From: Lancefieldella parvula DSM 20469
GTDB taxonomy: Bacteria; Actinomycetota; Coriobacteriia; Coriobacteriales; Atopobiaceae
Assembly (NCBI RefSeq): GCF_000024225.1
Contig: NC_013203.1
Span: 124,001 to 188,000 of the forward strand
Length of the DNA stretch: 64,000 nucleotides
Reading direction: 5' to 3'
Part shown: one piece after another, positions 8,780 through 18,838 of the stretch
How positions within the stretch are numbered: position 1 is the stretch's first letter
How the letters are laid out: every line of letters starts with the position of its first letter
Program-made: the position numbers and the translations under genes
Notes under the pieces: model-generated
What the model was told of the DNA's origin: nothing
The model's input: the letters and a program-made list of their open reading frames with translations, nothing else
The model's database searches: none

Positions 8780-8781
8780 GC

Positions 8782-9453
8782 ATGGCAAACCACATGAGAA
8801 CAAGTTCATCTGGCGAGAATACCCCTGAGGCTTCATCGGTTGATATGAAGAATATTTCAACGCTTCGCGCAGGTCAGGGAGCACAAATTCCTCAGAGTCC
8901 ACGACAGGCGGACAACACACCTGAGCCTCCAAATAGAAAATCGGTCATCATTCTGGTAGTCGCAGCTATTGTTGCGCTTACCGCTTTGTTCTTTATTGTT
9001 CGCTGTGCCACCAGTACTAAAGATGAATCTACAAATCAGCAGCCAAAACAAACTCAATCCGCTTATGCTGACGAAAAGCAGCAGGATGAGCAGACAGTTG
9101 ATGGATCGGTTACCTTCCAAGGTATTAAATATTCCCTGGAGAAGCAGAGCGACGGCAAAACTGCTGTTGTTCGTACTAGCGATTCGGGAACTAAGAGCGT
9201 TTTGTTTGAAGTTGAAGGAACTCCTACAAGTTTGATTCTTTTTAACGGTACTATTTTGGTGCCAGAGAATCGCGATTCTGGCTGGGATGTTGTAGCTTGT
9301 GCTCTGGTAGATGGCTCGCTTCCAACACTTATTGCCGATAAGGACGGTAAGACAGTTGGAGGTAACGGAACTATCACCGCAGCTACCTTAGATGGAACCA
9401 CGCTTAAGGTAACTGATTCCACCGGAAATATCACCAGCGTTGCTCTTCAATAG
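8782..9453 (+). CDS. Single-pass membrane protein, unknown function
   Basis: I do not recognise this 223-aa protein. Residues 1-52 are polar and probably cytoplasmic. Residues 54-73 (SVIILVVAAIVALTALFFIV) form one membrane helix, followed by a polar Gln/Lys/Glu-rich linker to about residue 105. A region of about 115 residues follows with alternating short strands (VTFQGIKYSLEKQ, TSLILFNGTILVPE, GTITAATLDGTTLKVTD), suggesting a small extracytoplasmic beta domain. It follows recR by 2 bases and is probably in the same operon, but the context does not suggest a job. Confidence 0.75.
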   Translation: MANHMRTSSSGENTPEASSVDMKNISTLRAGQGAQIPQSPRQADNTPEPPNRKSVIILVVAAIVALTALFFIVRCATSTKDESTNQQPKQTQSAYADEKQQDEQTVDGSVTFQGIKYSLEKQSDGKTAVVRTSDSGTKSVLFEVEGTPTSLILFNGTILVPENRDSGWDVVACALVDGSLPTLIADKDGKTVGGNGTITAATLDGTTLKVTDSTGNITSVALQ

Positions 9454-9670
9454 GAGGGCACCAGTAGGAGCTTGATAGGAGTCTGGCAGAAACCTTACAG
9501 GAGCTTGAGAGAAATTTGACGGAAGTACGATTTGTGTTGCAATGAATTTCTCGGCAGAATTGTTGCAAGAAAGTTGTAGATTTCTAGTGAGCGTTCACGT
9601 TGTTGACCTGTAGGTATTCTTATTGAGTTGTTTTTTACGACAAAATTTTTAAATTCGTTGAAAATAACGC
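9454..9670. other. Non-coding stretch before tRNA-Asp
   Basis: No gene with a credible start site is seen. The decamer AGGAGCTTGA occurs twice (near 9465 and 9500), which might be chance. A variant of the window-wide motif (TTTCTCGGCA) lies near 9547. The tRNA promoter begins at the right end. Confidence 0.5.
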
Positions 9671-9699
9671 TAGACAAGAATAAAAGTTCCCTGTATTAT
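9671..9699 (+). promoter_or_regulatory. Promoter of tRNA-Asp
   Basis: TAGACA at 9671-9676 and TATTAT at 9694-9699 are spaced by 17 bases, ending 22 bases before the tRNA. Both boxes are close to the vegetative consensus. Confidence 0.65.
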
Positions 9700-9721
9700 T
9701 TCAATTCGCAACAAGGCGTCC

Positions 9722-9798
<77 letters not shown>

Positions 9799-9808
9799 TT
9801 GCATGTTC

Positions 9809-9833
9809 AAGCCCTTTTCGGAGGGCTTTTTCA
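9809..9833 (+). terminator. Terminator after tRNA-Asp
   Basis: AGCCCT (9810-9815) pairs with AGGGCT (9822-9827), followed by TTTTTCATT. Confidence 0.85.
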
Positions 9834-9989
9834 TTAAAAAATAGTCCAGCATAAAATGTTTAAATTACATCTTCAATTTATTGAAAGCAAGCCAGAAAAT
9901 AACACATTGTGTGATATCTTTACATCAGAATGTATCTAAGTGCTTCTGCTGAAGAAACATTTAAAAGCAGAGGTAAAGTGAGGTGGATT

Positions 9990-10757
9990 GTGCGGGATCA
10001 AAATACTTTGGACACGCTATCGCAACGCGATGGTGTGAATTCCATGCCCGCAGAATCTTCAATCACAGAATCCACTTCAGATTCAATCAAGAAAATTGCT
10101 GTTTTTGATTTTGACGGAACCGTCATTTCTGGACAGTCGGGATTCTTGTTCTCTGCGTATTTGCTTCGTCGCCATCTGTCTTCAGTTTCTCGTACGTTAA
10201 AGCTCATGTGGTGGGGAGCGCGCTATAAATTGCACCTTCCTCAGAGGCAGGAGGAGGCACGCGAGCTGGTTGTTGGCGCACTTACGCAGTACAGCATTGA
10301 GTTTGCAAATGCTGTCATGCACGATTTTCATCGTGAGGTGATTGAGGGTATGTATCGCCCTCAGGCACTGGAAGAGGTGCGTCGTCGGCAGGCAGAAGGT
10401 TGCTGCGTATTGTTGGTTTCAGCAACATTTGAGCCTATTGCGGAGTTGGCCGCAAAGAAGCTGGGAGTGGACGCGTTTCTCGCCACAAAGATGCAGGTGG
10501 GAGCAGATGGACACTATACCAGTAAGGTTGACGGTCCTGTGATTGAAGGCGCTCAGAAGTTGGTCTCGGCAACCGAGTGGTGCAACCAGCATTATGGCAA
10601 GGGTAATTGGGAGCTTGCATACGCGTATGGCGACCATTACTCGGATGCAACACTTTTGTCAGCAGCACAAACACCATGTGCTGTTTGCCCTGGTCCAACA
10701 CTTACCAGGCTTGCGAATAAGCGCGGTTGGACAATTTTGAACTGGGAGAACGATTAA
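9990..10757 (+). CDS. HAD-superfamily phosphatase, SerB/CicA-like (subfamily IB)
   Basis: The protein is about 255 aa. Motif I is AVFDFDGTVISGQSG, with the nucleophile Asp and the acid/base Asp. Motif II is LLVSATFEP, and motif IV is AYGDHYSDATLL. This order with an alpha-helical cap (LLRRHLSSVSRTLKLMWWG) fits the HAD-IB group, which includes phosphoserine-phosphatase-like and lipid-phosphate-related members; the substrate is unknown. I prefer the GTG at 9990 because GAGG lies six bases before it. An upstream ATG at 9930 and a downstream ATG at 10044 are alternatives. It stands alone between tRNA-Asp and the Rrf2 regulator. Confidence 0.85.
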   Translation: MRDQNTLDTLSQRDGVNSMPAESSITESTSDSIKKIAVFDFDGTVISGQSGFLFSAYLLRRHLSSVSRTLKLMWWGARYKLHLPQRQEEARELVVGALTQYSIEFANAVMHDFHREVIEGMYRPQALEEVRRRQAEGCCVLLVSATFEPIAELAAKKLGVDAFLATKMQVGADGHYTSKVDGPVIEGAQKLVSATEWCNQHYGKGNWELAYAYGDHYSDATLLSAAQTPCAVCPGPTLTRLANKRGWTILNWEND

Positions 10758-10832
10758 CCTGGTCACACGTCAGATAAGTGATTAAAACAGTCCCTCGAGC
10801 GGACGGACATAAGAGGGGTACTTGGAGAACCA

Positions 10833-11429
10833 ATGGAAATTTCACGCAAAACTGACTATGCAATTCGTATGCTTTCTTCGCTGGTGAGAAACCCTAAGAA
10901 GCTTCTTTCTGTTCGTGATGCCGCGGAAGAAAACGATATTCCGTACTCCTTTGCTCGCTCAATTCAGCATGACCTGGTTATCGCTGGTGTAATTGTAAGT
11001 ACGCGTGGTGCTCGCGGTGGTATGATGCTTGCCATAGATCCTACTCAGGTGAGCGTTCTTGACATTGTTGAGGCAGTTCAGGGACCTGTTTTTATTTCTA
11101 ACTGCGAGTGGGCAGGTCCTAATAATGAGCCATGTCCTCGCCACAATTCTTGTTACTTTGGCCCCCTTTGGTGCAGTGCTGAGAAAACCTTGCGTAATTT
11201 CTTTGCGTCTGTGACGCTGCATCAAGTTGTTGTAGAGGGTCTTATGCCAGAGATGGTGGGTGAATTCCAGCTGGTGAAGAACGAGAATGCTCAGCGTAAC
11301 GAGCAAATTATTCAAAACGCTGCCGATGCTATTGAGGCTGAGATAACCGCTGGTACGTTTGATAATCTGCTTGACGGCGAAGTTGTTTCTGCAGAGAAAA
11401 AGCCTTATGAGTTTAATAGAGCATGGTAA
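10833..11429 (+). CDS. Rrf2-family iron-sulfur transcription regulator
   Basis: The protein (198 aa) starts MEISRKTDYAIRMLSSLV, the Rrf2 winged-helix signature, with the wing at TRGARGGMMLA. Four Cys at residues 91, 101, 107 and 114 could hold an iron-sulfur cluster; IscR and NsrR use three Cys in this region. Unlike typical 140-160-residue members it has an extra 40 or so helical residues at the C-terminus. GTACTTGGAG precedes the start. No isc/suf or nitric-oxide gene is adjacent, so the target is unknown. It may regulate nearby redox genes such as rubrerythrin, which is inference only. Confidence 0.88.
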   Translation: MEISRKTDYAIRMLSSLVRNPKKLLSVRDAAEENDIPYSFARSIQHDLVIAGVIVSTRGARGGMMLAIDPTQVSVLDIVEAVQGPVFISNCEWAGPNNEPCPRHNSCYFGPLWCSAEKTLRNFFASVTLHQVVVEGLMPEMVGEFQLVKNENAQRNEQIIQNAADAIEAEITAGTFDNLLDGEVVSAEKKPYEFNRAW

Positions 11430-11492
11430 AAGCTTGTAGCGGTGCTTTAGAAAATTGTTTAAGAAAATAACATTTTGTAGTTGAAACTATGC

Positions 11493-11516
11493 CACATGCA
11501 TTTTGCATGTGCTTTT
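11493..11516 (+). terminator. Terminator after the Rrf2 gene
   Basis: CACATGCA (11493-11500) pairs perfectly with TGCATGTG (11504-11511) around TTT, followed by CTTTTAG. The T run is short. Confidence 0.6.
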
Positions 11517-11533
11517 AGATTATAGTTAGCTAC

Positions 11534-12535
11534 ATGAAGAAAAAAATTTCACATACAAAAACAAACGAAGACCTGGATACGGTGTCTGACATTTCAACAT
11601 CTTTATCCGATGAGCTTGCAGTTACATTTAAAAAGACAGAGCTTACGACAGAGCTACGTGCGTTTGTCGAGTCTGTGGCCAAAAAAGGCCGCGAGCTGTA
11701 TCGCGATTTGCCTTGGCGTCGCACGTACGATCCATATGCCATTTGGATTTCTGAGGTCATGCTTCAGCAGACGCAGGTTAGTCGCGTAGATGGTCGCTGG
11801 CAGAGATGGTTGGAACACTTTCCAACGGTTGATGCGCTGGCTGCTGCCGCGCCTTCAGATGTACTTGAAGAATGGCAGGGCCTGGGCTACAACCGTCGAG
11901 CTTTGTCTGTACATCGAGCTGCTCAAGCAATTTCTGAAGCAGGCGGAGTCTTTCCACAAGATCAAAAGGAGCTCGTAAAGCTTCCAGGCATTGGTCCCGC
12001 TACTGCAGCAGGTATTCGCGCGTTTGCGTTCAATCTGCATGGCGTTTATTTGGAGACTAACGTTCGTACGGTTTTCTTGCATGAGCTTTACCCGCAGGCA
12101 GAAGGAGTGCCAGACTCTGAGCTTATTCCTCTTGTTGAGCTGACGTGCCCTGCGAGTGTTTCTACCGCAGCGGGCACTGACACAGCAAACGCTGCTACAA
12201 CGGAACTCACGCCGCGTAGCTGGTACTACGCCCTTCTCGACTATGGCGCGTACCTGAAGAAAACTATTCCCAATCCTTCACGAAGGTCTAAAAGCCACGT
12301 CAAACAGTCTCGCTTTGAGGGCTCTCATCGGCAGAAGCGTGCTGAGCTTTTACGCGTTCTTCTTGCCCACAAAGATGAGGGTGGAGCAGAGTTTGAGACA
12401 CTTCATCAGGAACTCTGTCAGATTGAGGTCCATGCCGGGCGAGAAACCCTTGATGAGCAGGTTACCCTTGGCTTACTTGAAGAACTTGCGAAGGAGGGCT
12501 TCTGTCAGAAAAATGATGAATATTGGTTGCCATAA
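11534..12535 (+). CDS. mutY: MutY-type A/G-specific DNA glycosylase lacking the Fe-S cluster
   Basis: The protein (333 aa) is a helix-hairpin-helix GPD glycosylase. The adenine-pocket segment WISEVMLQQTQVSRV has the catalytic Glu (residue 74), and the hairpin is KLPGIGPATAAGIRAF (149-164). Two departures are clear. The C-terminal Cys cluster of classical MutY is absent: the segment after LLDYGAYLKKTIPNPS has no Cys at all. Also, the catalytic Asp position reads VYLETNVRTV, with Glu instead of Asp. Both features mark a Fe-S-less MutY-like subfamily that I recognise from anaerobes. Residues 205-228 are a low-complexity insertion. No clear ribosome binding site precedes the ATG. Confidence 0.88.
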   Translation: MKKKISHTKTNEDLDTVSDISTSLSDELAVTFKKTELTTELRAFVESVAKKGRELYRDLPWRRTYDPYAIWISEVMLQQTQVSRVDGRWQRWLEHFPTVDALAAAAPSDVLEEWQGLGYNRRALSVHRAAQAISEAGGVFPQDQKELVKLPGIGPATAAGIRAFAFNLHGVYLETNVRTVFLHELYPQAEGVPDSELIPLVELTCPASVSTAAGTDTANAATTELTPRSWYYALLDYGAYLKKTIPNPSRRSKSHVKQSRFEGSHRQKRAELLRVLLAHKDEGGAEFETLHQELCQIEVHAGRETLDEQVTLGLLEELAKEGFCQKNDEYWLP

Positions 12536-12584
12536 ATGGTTATAATGCTAAGTGCTGACGAAGGGGTCAGTATATGAGCATAAG

Positions 12585-12599
12585 TGCTAATGATTATCA
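12585..12599 (+). promoter_or_regulatory. Fur/PerR-type box upstream of rubrerythrin
   Basis: TGCTAATGATTATCA matches the 7-1-7 Fur consensus TGATAATNATTATCA at 13 of 14 defined positions. It lies 92 bases before the rubrerythrin start. Fur and PerR boxes are nearly identical, so the protein that binds cannot be told; PerR control of rubrerythrin is common in anaerobes. Confidence 0.75.
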
Positions 12600-12690
12600 T
12601 TTGCATTTGTTTGCCAAAGGTAAAACGGCGCTACCCAGGCGCTTTAACATGCGTTGACGTGTCACTCGTTAGCGCGGGAGAGGAGAAAAA

Positions 12691-13236
12691 ATGGCAGTAG
12701 AGTTTGAGAATTCTCAGACAAAGAAGAACCTCGAGGCAGCTTTTGCTGGTGAGTCTCAGGCATCCATCAAGTATGGTTTCTATGCAAAGCAGGCTTCCAA
12801 GGGTGGTTACGAGCAGATTGCTGACATCTTTAACGAGACCTCCGGTAACGAGAGTGTTCACGCAAAGCTTTGGTTCAAGTACCTCCATGGTGGCAAGATG
12901 CCAGAGACTGCAGAGTGCCTCAAGGACGCAGCTGCTGGCGAGAACTACGAGTGGACCACTATGTACGCTGACTTCGCTAAGGTAGCTGAGGAGGAGGGCT
13001 TCGCAGAGATCGCTGCTAAGTTCCGTCTTGTTGGCAACATTGAGAAGGCTCACGATGAGCGTTATACCAAGCTCCTTGAGCGCGTTGAGTCCGGCGAGGT
13101 CTTTGAGCGCGAGGGTGTCAAGGTCTGGAAGTGCCTCAAGTGCGGTCACCTGCACGTTGGCGCATCTGCACCAAAGGTCTGCCCAGTCTGCGGTCACCCA
13201 CAGGCATACTTTGAGGAGCAGGCTCTCAACTACTAA
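12691..13236 (+). CDS. rbr: Rubrerythrin
   Basis: The protein (181 aa) is a peroxide reductase of anaerobes. The N-terminal four-helix domain carries the di-iron ligands in [25 protein letters not shown] and [10 protein letters not shown]. The C-terminal rubredoxin-like domain has [10 protein letters not shown] and [11 protein letters not shown], the two CxxC pairs that bind one iron. GAGAGGAG precedes the start. A Fur-type box upstream and a strong terminator downstream suggest a single-gene transcript. It lies between two DNA glycosylase genes. Confidence 0.97.
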   Translation: MAVEFENSQTKKNLEAAFAGESQASIKYGFYAKQASKGGYEQIADIFNETSGNESVHAKLWFKYLHGGKMPETAECLKDAAAGENYEWTTMYADFAKVAEEEGFAEIAAKFRLVGNIEKAHDERYTKLLERVESGEVFEREGVKVWKCLKCGHLHVGASAPKVCPVCGHPQAYFEEQALNY

Positions 13237-13328
13237 GTTGCAGAGTGTTCTGAGTTACAGAACCGCACGATTACGTGAAGCTGTAACTGTGTAGAACTGC
13301 AGCTCAACCTTCTAGTACTTTAAAATGT

Positions 13329-13367
13329 ACCCGCCGGCAAGCTAATGGTTTGCCGGCGGGTATTTTT
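13329..13367 (+). terminator. Strong terminator after rubrerythrin
   Basis: ACCCGCCGGCAA (13329-13340) pairs with TTGCCGGCGGGT (13350-13361), followed by ATTTTTG. It also lies downstream of the convergent nth gene and may serve both. Confidence 0.92.
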
Positions 13368-13432
13368 GTGCATAGGTGTTGCTGTGAGATTGGATTTCTC
13401 GTGATCCGGTGCTGGACTGTGTCTGAGCACGC

Positions 13433-14104
13433 CTATCCCTTGAACCAGCGGTTGGGCTGTTCATAGGAGGGACAGATGTCGCTCATGGGGCAGCCGACGC
13501 ACTTGGGGTTGCGGGCAGTGCAGGTTTCTCGCCCAAAATGAATCCACTCTTCATTGACGTCTTTCCAGAGCTCATGGGGGAGAAGCGCGAGCAGGTCCTT
13601 CTCGGCAGCTAACGGCGTGGAAGCCGAGCTCAAGCGCATGCGCTTGGAGATTCTGTACACGTGCGTGTCCACTGCAATACCATCTACCACGTTAAACATT
13701 TTGTTGAGGACAATGTTTGCAGTCTTTCGGCCAACGCCCGGGAGTGTGACAAGGTCTTCCATGGTTCCTGGAACTTCTCCACCGTATTCTGTTAGCAGAA
13801 TCTGTGCAGTCTCCACGCAGTGCTTAGCCTTTGCGCGCCAGAAGCCGATGGTCTGGATGACCTCTCCCACTTCGACAATATTGGCAGCTGCCATGGAAGG
13901 CGCGTCTGGCCAGCGGCGGAATAGCTCGGGTGTGACTTTATTTACTGCGGCATCAGTAGTCTGTGCCGAAAGCATAACACTTATGAGCAGGGTAAACGCA
14001 TCATGGTAATCTAGCGCACTTTGGACGCTTGGATAGAGCTTGTGCATGCGTCGACATAGCTCAACACCGCGTTCTACCTTGGTTTTCTTTGATTCTCTGG
14101 GCAT
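13433..14104 (-). CDS. nth: Endonuclease III
   Basis: The protein (223 aa) removes oxidised pyrimidines and nicks the abasic site. The hairpin LPGVGRKTANIVLNKMF contains the Schiff-base Lys, and GIAVDTHVYRISKRM has the catalytic Asp. The Fe-S loop near the C-terminus is CTARNPKCVGCPMSDIC, the exact C-x6-C-x2-C-x5-C pattern. The cluster is therefore kept here although the MutY-like protein 1 kb away lacks it. The gene is convergent with rubrerythrin and divergent from mfd. Confidence 0.96.
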   Translation of the reverse strand: MPRESKKTKVERGVELCRRMHKLYPSVQSALDYHDAFTLLISVMLSAQTTDAAVNKVTPELFRRWPDAPSMAAANIVEVGEVIQTIGFWRAKAKHCVETAQILLTEYGGEVPGTMEDLVTLPGVGRKTANIVLNKMFNVVDGIAVDTHVYRISKRMRLSSASTPLAAEKDLLALLPHELWKDVNEEWIHFGRETCTARNPKCVGCPMSDICPSYEQPNRWFKG

Positions 14105-14304
14105 GTCCTCTCCTCAATATCTCTCTATGTGTACCCAGTATGTAGTTACGTTATCACGTGGGGCGAGAATAGCAAAATAGCTGCATAACGGCTACAATAA
14201 CAGCCCAATTGAAAAGTGATCAAACCTGCGCGACTACGCAAAGCAAGGTTTGGTATAACCCGCATGCGTTTGTATGTGGGTTTAGCGGCATGGCGGGAGA
14301 CTGT

Positions 14305-17300
14305 GTGTTTATTAACAGAGTTGCAGCTCAATTACTGAGTGCACCCGAGTTAGAGAAGCTGAAGCGGGAGCTTTCATGTGGATCAGATGCCACACTGTCC
14401 CTCTCGCAAAGCGCTCGTCCGCTAATGTTGGCCGCGCTCTGGTCGCAGAACCCTCGTCCCTGCTTGTTGGTTGTTGCGGGAGAGGACGCCGCAGATCGTA
14501 CAGCACGTTCGCTTGCTGCGTGGCTGGGTAACGACGCTGTGTTACGTTATCCCAACCGTAAGGATTATCCCTGGTCAGATGCCACTCCAGATGACGCCAT
14601 CATTGGAGCTAGGTGTCGCGCTATCGCCAAGCTTTCCGCTGGCGAGAAGGTCATTGTAGTTGCAAGTGCCCATGCGCTGATGCGCAGAGTTCCCCCTGTT
14701 GGTTCAGGCTATTTTCTTCCTGCAACGTTTACTGTTGGCGACGACGTTCCTTTTGAGGACGTAGCCTCACTGCTTGTGGGCATGGGATACGCTGATACGG
14801 GCGAGGTAGATGCGCCAGGCACCTTCCACATTCACGGCGATACGGTTGATATCTTCCCAGCTCAAGCTACAAGTCCTGTACGCATTGAGTTCTTCGGAGA
14901 CGAGATTGATCGCATCAGGCGCATGGTGGCAGCTACCGGTCAGACCATTGGTGCCATTGATGAGGTCACCGTTGCCCCAGCTAGAGAGCTTGCATTTACT
15001 AAAGAGGCTATTCGTCGTGCAGAGGAAGCACTTTATACGCGTGCACAAGAAAACTCTGCAATTGCTGCTGACCTGGAACTTATTCAGCGCGGAGCTCAGG
15101 CTCCTGCGCTTGAGCGTTATTTGCCTGTGCTGTATGGAGGCACTGCCAGCCCGCTTGAGCATATTTCTTCAGAAACATTGGTAGTTCTTGCAGAGCCTCG
15201 TTCGTTGTTTGATGACTGCCAGCGTGCCTTTGACGAGATTTCTTCATCTGCAGCAGCATCAAAAGTGAAACTAGATGGCCTGTATACAGATCCAAAGGCT
15301 ATGGACTTTGGCTCGCAGCAACGCCTGTCTTTCTCGTCACTTTTACGCACGGGTGCTGCGGTAACGTCGGAGCTTTCTGTGGTACAGCCGTCTATTGCGG
15401 GATCAGACACAAAGCTTTTGGGTCGCGTGAGGCAGCTGGTGCAAGACCGCGACGCGGTGGTGTTTGCGGTTCCAGATCGCGCAGCTCGTGAGCATCTTAA
15501 GTTGCTTTTCTCGGACGAGTCCATTCCGTTTGAGGAGTCGTTAGGAACGTCGCTTGAAAATGAACCAGACCAAAACGGTGTCTATGTGCCACTTAAGCGA
15601 GGTCGTGTCACATTTACCGACGCACCCGTTCCTGCAGGAATCATCATTCCAACAGCCAATCTATCAGTGCTTTCTGTCTCAGATCTGACGGCAAGGAGCG
15701 CTCGCAATAAGAAGCGTTCCAAGCGCATTGACCCCACAACAGTGACGTTCCCGTTTAAGCCGGGCGATTACGTTGTTCATGCAACGCATGGTATTGCACA
15801 CTTTACGGCCATTGTGCGCCAAGAAGTCGCAGGTAGAGAACGTGATTATTTTCTTCTTGAATACGCCAATGACGATAAACTCTATGTGCCTCTGGAGCAA
15901 GTTGACCGCATTACGCGCTATGTGGGACCTGACGGTAACAATCCGCGCTTGACCAGGCTTAACACGGCAGATTGGTCGCGTGCTACTAACAAGGCAAGAA
16001 AGTCTGCCAAAAAGTTGGCATTTGACCTGGTAGACCTCTACACACGTCGCGCTTCGGTGCCGGGTTATGCGTTCTCACTGGATACTCCTGCTCAGGAAGA
16101 GATGGAGTCTAGTTTTCCGTATCAGTTAACGCCAGACCAAGAAAGTGCTGTTGCAGACATTAAGCTGGACATGGAAGCGCGTAAGCCTATGGATCGATTG
16201 CTTTGCGGTGACGTGGGCTTTGGAAAGACAGAGGTGGCGCTTCGAGCTGCGTTTAAGGCGTGTCAGGATGCTCGTCAGGTCATGATTTTGTGCCCAACAA
16301 CTATTTTGGCGCAGCAGCACTACGAGACGTTCTTCTCGCGATTTGCTCCGTTTGATTTGAAGGTAAGTGTACTTTCGCGTTTTGTTACACCTGCTCAGCA
16401 GCGAAAGGCGCTTGAGGGATTTGCAGACGGAACCATAGATGTGCTGGTAGGAACACACAGACTGCTCTCCGCAGACGTAAATCCTCACGACTTGGGTCTT
16501 GTTATTATCGACGAGGAGCAGCGCTTTGGTGTGCAGCACAAAGAGCAACTCAAGAACATGCGCGAGCAGGTAGACGTGCTGACGCTTTCGGCAACACCTA
16601 TTCCGCGTACTATGCAGATGGCCATGAGTGGTGTGCGCGACATGAGCCTGATTCTGACGCCGCCGCCTGGTAGAAAGCCTGTTCAGGTGACGGTTGGCGA
16701 GTACAACCCAGATCTTGTTTCCGCAGCAATTAGAAGTGAGCTGGAGCGAGAAGGTCAGGTGTACTACGTGTCCAATCGCGTGACTACTATTGATGAGGCG
16801 GTGGCTCGCGTAGAAGAGGCTGCACCAGAGGCTCGCGTGGGCGTGGCTCACGGCCAAATGAGCGCTCGCGAGGTAGAAAACGTCATGCTTGCCTTCCAGG
16901 AGCACGAGATTGATGTTTTGGTAGCCACAACCATCATCGAGTCCGGTATTGATAACTCGCATACCAACACGTTGATTATCGAGGACTCACAACGTCTGGG
17001 ATTGGCTCAGTTGTACCAGCTTAAAGGTCGTGTTGGCCGTGGTAGACAACAGGCGTACGCGTACTTCATGTTCCCGGCAGAGCTGCCGTTGACTGAAGAG
17101 GCAACCGAGCGTCTGACTGCAATCAACGAGTTCCAGGATTTGGGTAGCGGCATGCGTATTGCCATGCGCGATCTGGAGATTAGAGGTGCCGGCTCTCTTA
17201 TGGGCGCTGAGCAACACGGAAATCTTTCCAGTGTTGGCTTTGATCTCTTTACACAGATGCTGGGCGAGGCGGTTGCTGAGGCTCGTGGTGAGTCTGCAGA

Positions 17301-17748
17301 GTTAGAGCAGACTGAAGTAACTATCAATCTGCCTGCAGATTTCTTCCTTGATGAGGACTATCTGCCAGAAGTTGACCGACGTGTTTTGGTGTATCGTCGT
17401 CTTGCCGCAGCTACAGAGCTTTCCGATATAGACGCTCTTCAGCAAGATACCGAGAATAGCTTTGGAGCCCTGCCTCTTGCGGGTAAGAACTTGTTTGATC
17501 GTGCTCGTGTGCGCATTCGTGCGCAGCGTTTGGGCGCAACGTCAGTAAGCCTAACAAATGGACGACTGGTATATTTGGGTGTAGAAATTCCTCGCGAACA
17601 AGCCCTTAAGTTGAAGGGTCGCGGTGCTATTGTGTATCCAAAGTCGCATAAGCTGGCATATCCGTTCCACCGAAATGAAGAGCAGCTGATGCCCGCCGCC
17701 CTAGGAGTTCTTGAAGAACTTGGCGGCGACGACGAGGTTGAGGAGTAA
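14305..17748 (+). CDS. mfd: Transcription-repair coupling factor
   Basis: The protein (about 1147 aa) displaces stalled RNA polymerase and recruits UvrA. The UvrB-like N-terminal region is followed by the RNA-polymerase interaction domain ([20 protein letters not shown]) and the translocase core. In the core, Walker A is [13 protein letters not shown], the DExQ box is [13 protein letters not shown], and [13 protein letters not shown] and [17 protein letters not shown] follow. A TRCF C-terminal domain ends the protein. I chose GTG 14305 because GGGAG lies five bases upstream and [10 protein letters not shown] then begins the protein as in other Mfd. An ATG at 14290 and a TTG at 14209 are alternatives. 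Confidence 0.94.
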   Translation: MFINRVAAQLLSAPELEKLKRELSCGSDATLSLSQSARPLMLAALWSQNPRPCLLVVAGEDAADRTARSLAAWLGNDAVLRYPNRKDYPWSDATPDDAIIGARCRAIAKLSAGEKVIVVASAHALMRRVPPVGSGYFLPATFTVGDDVPFEDVASLLVGMGYADTGEVDAPGTFHIHGDTVDIFPAQATSPVRIEFFGDEIDRIRRMVAATGQTIGAIDEVTVAPARELAFTKEAIRRAEEALYTRAQENSAIAADLELIQRGAQAPALERYLPVLYGGTASPLEHISSETLVVLAEPRSLFDDCQRAFDEISSSAAASKVKLDGLYTDPKAMDFGSQQRLSFSSLLRTGAAVTSELSVVQPSIAGSDTKLLGRVRQLVQDRDAVVFAVPDRAAREHLKLLFSDESIPFEESLGTSLENEPDQNGVYVPLKRGRVTFTDAPVPAGIIIPTANLSVLSVSDLTARSARNKKRSKRIDPTTVTFPFKPGDYVVHATHGIAHFTAIVRQEVAGRERDYFLLEYANDDKLYVPLEQVDRITRYVGPDGNNPRLTRLNTADWSRATNKARKSAKKLAFDLVDLYTRRASVPGYAFSLDTPAQEEMESSFPYQLTPDQESAVADIKLDMEARKPMDRLLCGDVGFGKTEVALRAAFKACQDARQVMILCPTTILAQQHYETFFSRFAPFDLKVSVLSRFVTPAQQRKALEGFADGTIDVLVGTHRLLSADVNPHDLGLVIIDEEQRFGVQHKEQLKNMREQVDVLTLSATPIPRTMQMAMSGVRDMSLILTPPPGRKPVQVTVGEYNPDLVSAAIRSELEREGQVYYVSNRVTTIDEAVARVEEAAPEARVGVAHGQMSAREVENVMLAFQEHEIDVLVATTIIESGIDNSHTNTLIIEDSQRLGLAQLYQLKGRVGRGRQQAYAYFMFPAELPLTEEATERLTAINEFQDLGSGMRIAMRDLEIRGAGSLMGAEQHGNLSSVGFDLFTQMLGEAVAEARGESAELEQTEVTINLPADFFLDEDYLPEVDRRVLVYRRLAAATELSDIDALQQDTENSFGALPLAGKNLFDRARVRIRAQRLGATSVSLTNGRLVYLGVEIPREQALKLKGRGAIVYPKSHKLAYPFHRNEEQLMPAALGVLEELGGDDEVEE

Positions 17749-17750
17749 AC

Positions 17751-18833
17751 ATGAGCCAAACAGCGGGTCAGATGTCACAGAGTGCCACGAGCTCCGCACA
17801 TAACACTGCGAGCACTATGCAGAGCGCCATGAGCGACGGTGACGCAATCTTTACCGCACCACACCTCAAGTGGGGTGTTATTGGCTGCGGAGTCATTGCA
17901 AACCAGATGGCAGAGGCGCTGGCTTCGGTTGGTAGAACCATCGACGGCGTAGCTAACAGGACGCAGGAAAAGGCCGTTGCGTTTGCTCAAAAACACCACG
18001 TCAAGCGTGTGTATGACAGTATCGACGATCTTCTCGCCAGCGACGAAATTGACGCAGTGTACCTGACCACACCTCATAACACGCACATCATCTACCTGCG
18101 CAAAGCACTTCAGGCGGGTAAGCACGTTCTGTGCGAGAAGTCTATTACGCTCAACTCCGCTGAGTTGCTTGAGGCAGAAGAACTTGCACGTCAAAATGGC
18201 GTTCAGTTGATGGATGCCTGTACCATTTTGCACATGCCTCTCTACAAAGAGCTGGTTGGTCGCGTGGAGGCGGGCGAGTTTGGCCCAGTCAATCTGATTC
18301 AAGAAAATTTTGGTAGCTACAAAGAGTTTGACATGGAGAACCGATTCTTCAATCCTAAGCTTGCTGGTGGCGCCCTTTTGGATATTGGCGTGTATTCGCT
18401 GACACTGGCTCGTCTTTTCTTGAAGAGTCAGCCTCATGACGTGCTCTCCATGATGAATCCAGCTCCTACTGGCGTTGATCAGACGGACGGCATTTTGCTG
18501 AGAAATGCCGAGGGTCAGATGGTTGTTCTGGCGCTGACACTTCATTCTAAGCAGCCAAAGCGCGCCATGATTTCCGCTGATAAGGCCTTCATTGAGATTA
18601 TGGAGTACCCACGCGCGGACGTTGCTACCATTACCTGGACTGACGATGGCAAGCAGGAGAAAGTTCATGTTGGGCGCACGGCCGATGCTCTGGCATACGT
18701 GCTGGCTGACCTGGAAGCTGCTGTTGCGGGAGATGCTTCTGCCCAGGCGCAACTTGAGGTCTCAAAGGACGTTATGGAGCTCATGACTAGCCTGCGCAAT
18801 GACTGGAATTTCCTGTACCCCGAGGAGCAATAA
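17751..18833 (+). CDS. Gfo/Idh/MocA-family NAD(P)-dependent oxidoreductase
   Basis: The protein (360 aa) carries the Rossmann motif WGVIGCGVIANQMAEAL and the family signature CEKSITLNSAELLEAEELA, where Lys of the EK pair lies in the active site. GGALLDIGVYSLTLARLF is the family's central conserved segment. An N-terminal extension of about 38 Ser/Thr/Met-rich residues precedes the fold. GGTTGAGGAG upstream supports the first ATG, although an internal Met may be the true start. It starts 2 bases after mfd and is followed closely by mazG. The substrate, probably a sugar or cyclitol derivative, cannot be read from the sequence. Confidence 0.9.
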   Translation: MSQTAGQMSQSATSSAHNTASTMQSAMSDGDAIFTAPHLKWGVIGCGVIANQMAEALASVGRTIDGVANRTQEKAVAFAQKHHVKRVYDSIDDLLASDEIDAVYLTTPHNTHIIYLRKALQAGKHVLCEKSITLNSAELLEAEELARQNGVQLMDACTILHMPLYKELVGRVEAGEFGPVNLIQENFGSYKEFDMENRFFNPKLAGGALLDIGVYSLTLARLFLKSQPHDVLSMMNPAPTGVDQTDGILLRNAEGQMVVLALTLHSKQPKRAMISADKAFIEIMEYPRADVATITWTDDGKQEKVHVGRTADALAYVLADLEAAVAGDASAQAQLEVSKDVMELMTSLRNDWNFLYPEEQ

Positions 18834-18838
18834 GTTAT

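Noticed and set aside
9930-9989. Upstream ATG extension of the HAD phosphatase
   Set aside because: The extra 20 residues lack a binding site, whereas GTG 9990 has GAGG at six bases; it remains a minor alternative.
14209-14304. TTG start for mfd
   Set aside because: The extra residues do not resemble Mfd, there is no binding site, and GTG 14305 has GGGAG at ideal distance.
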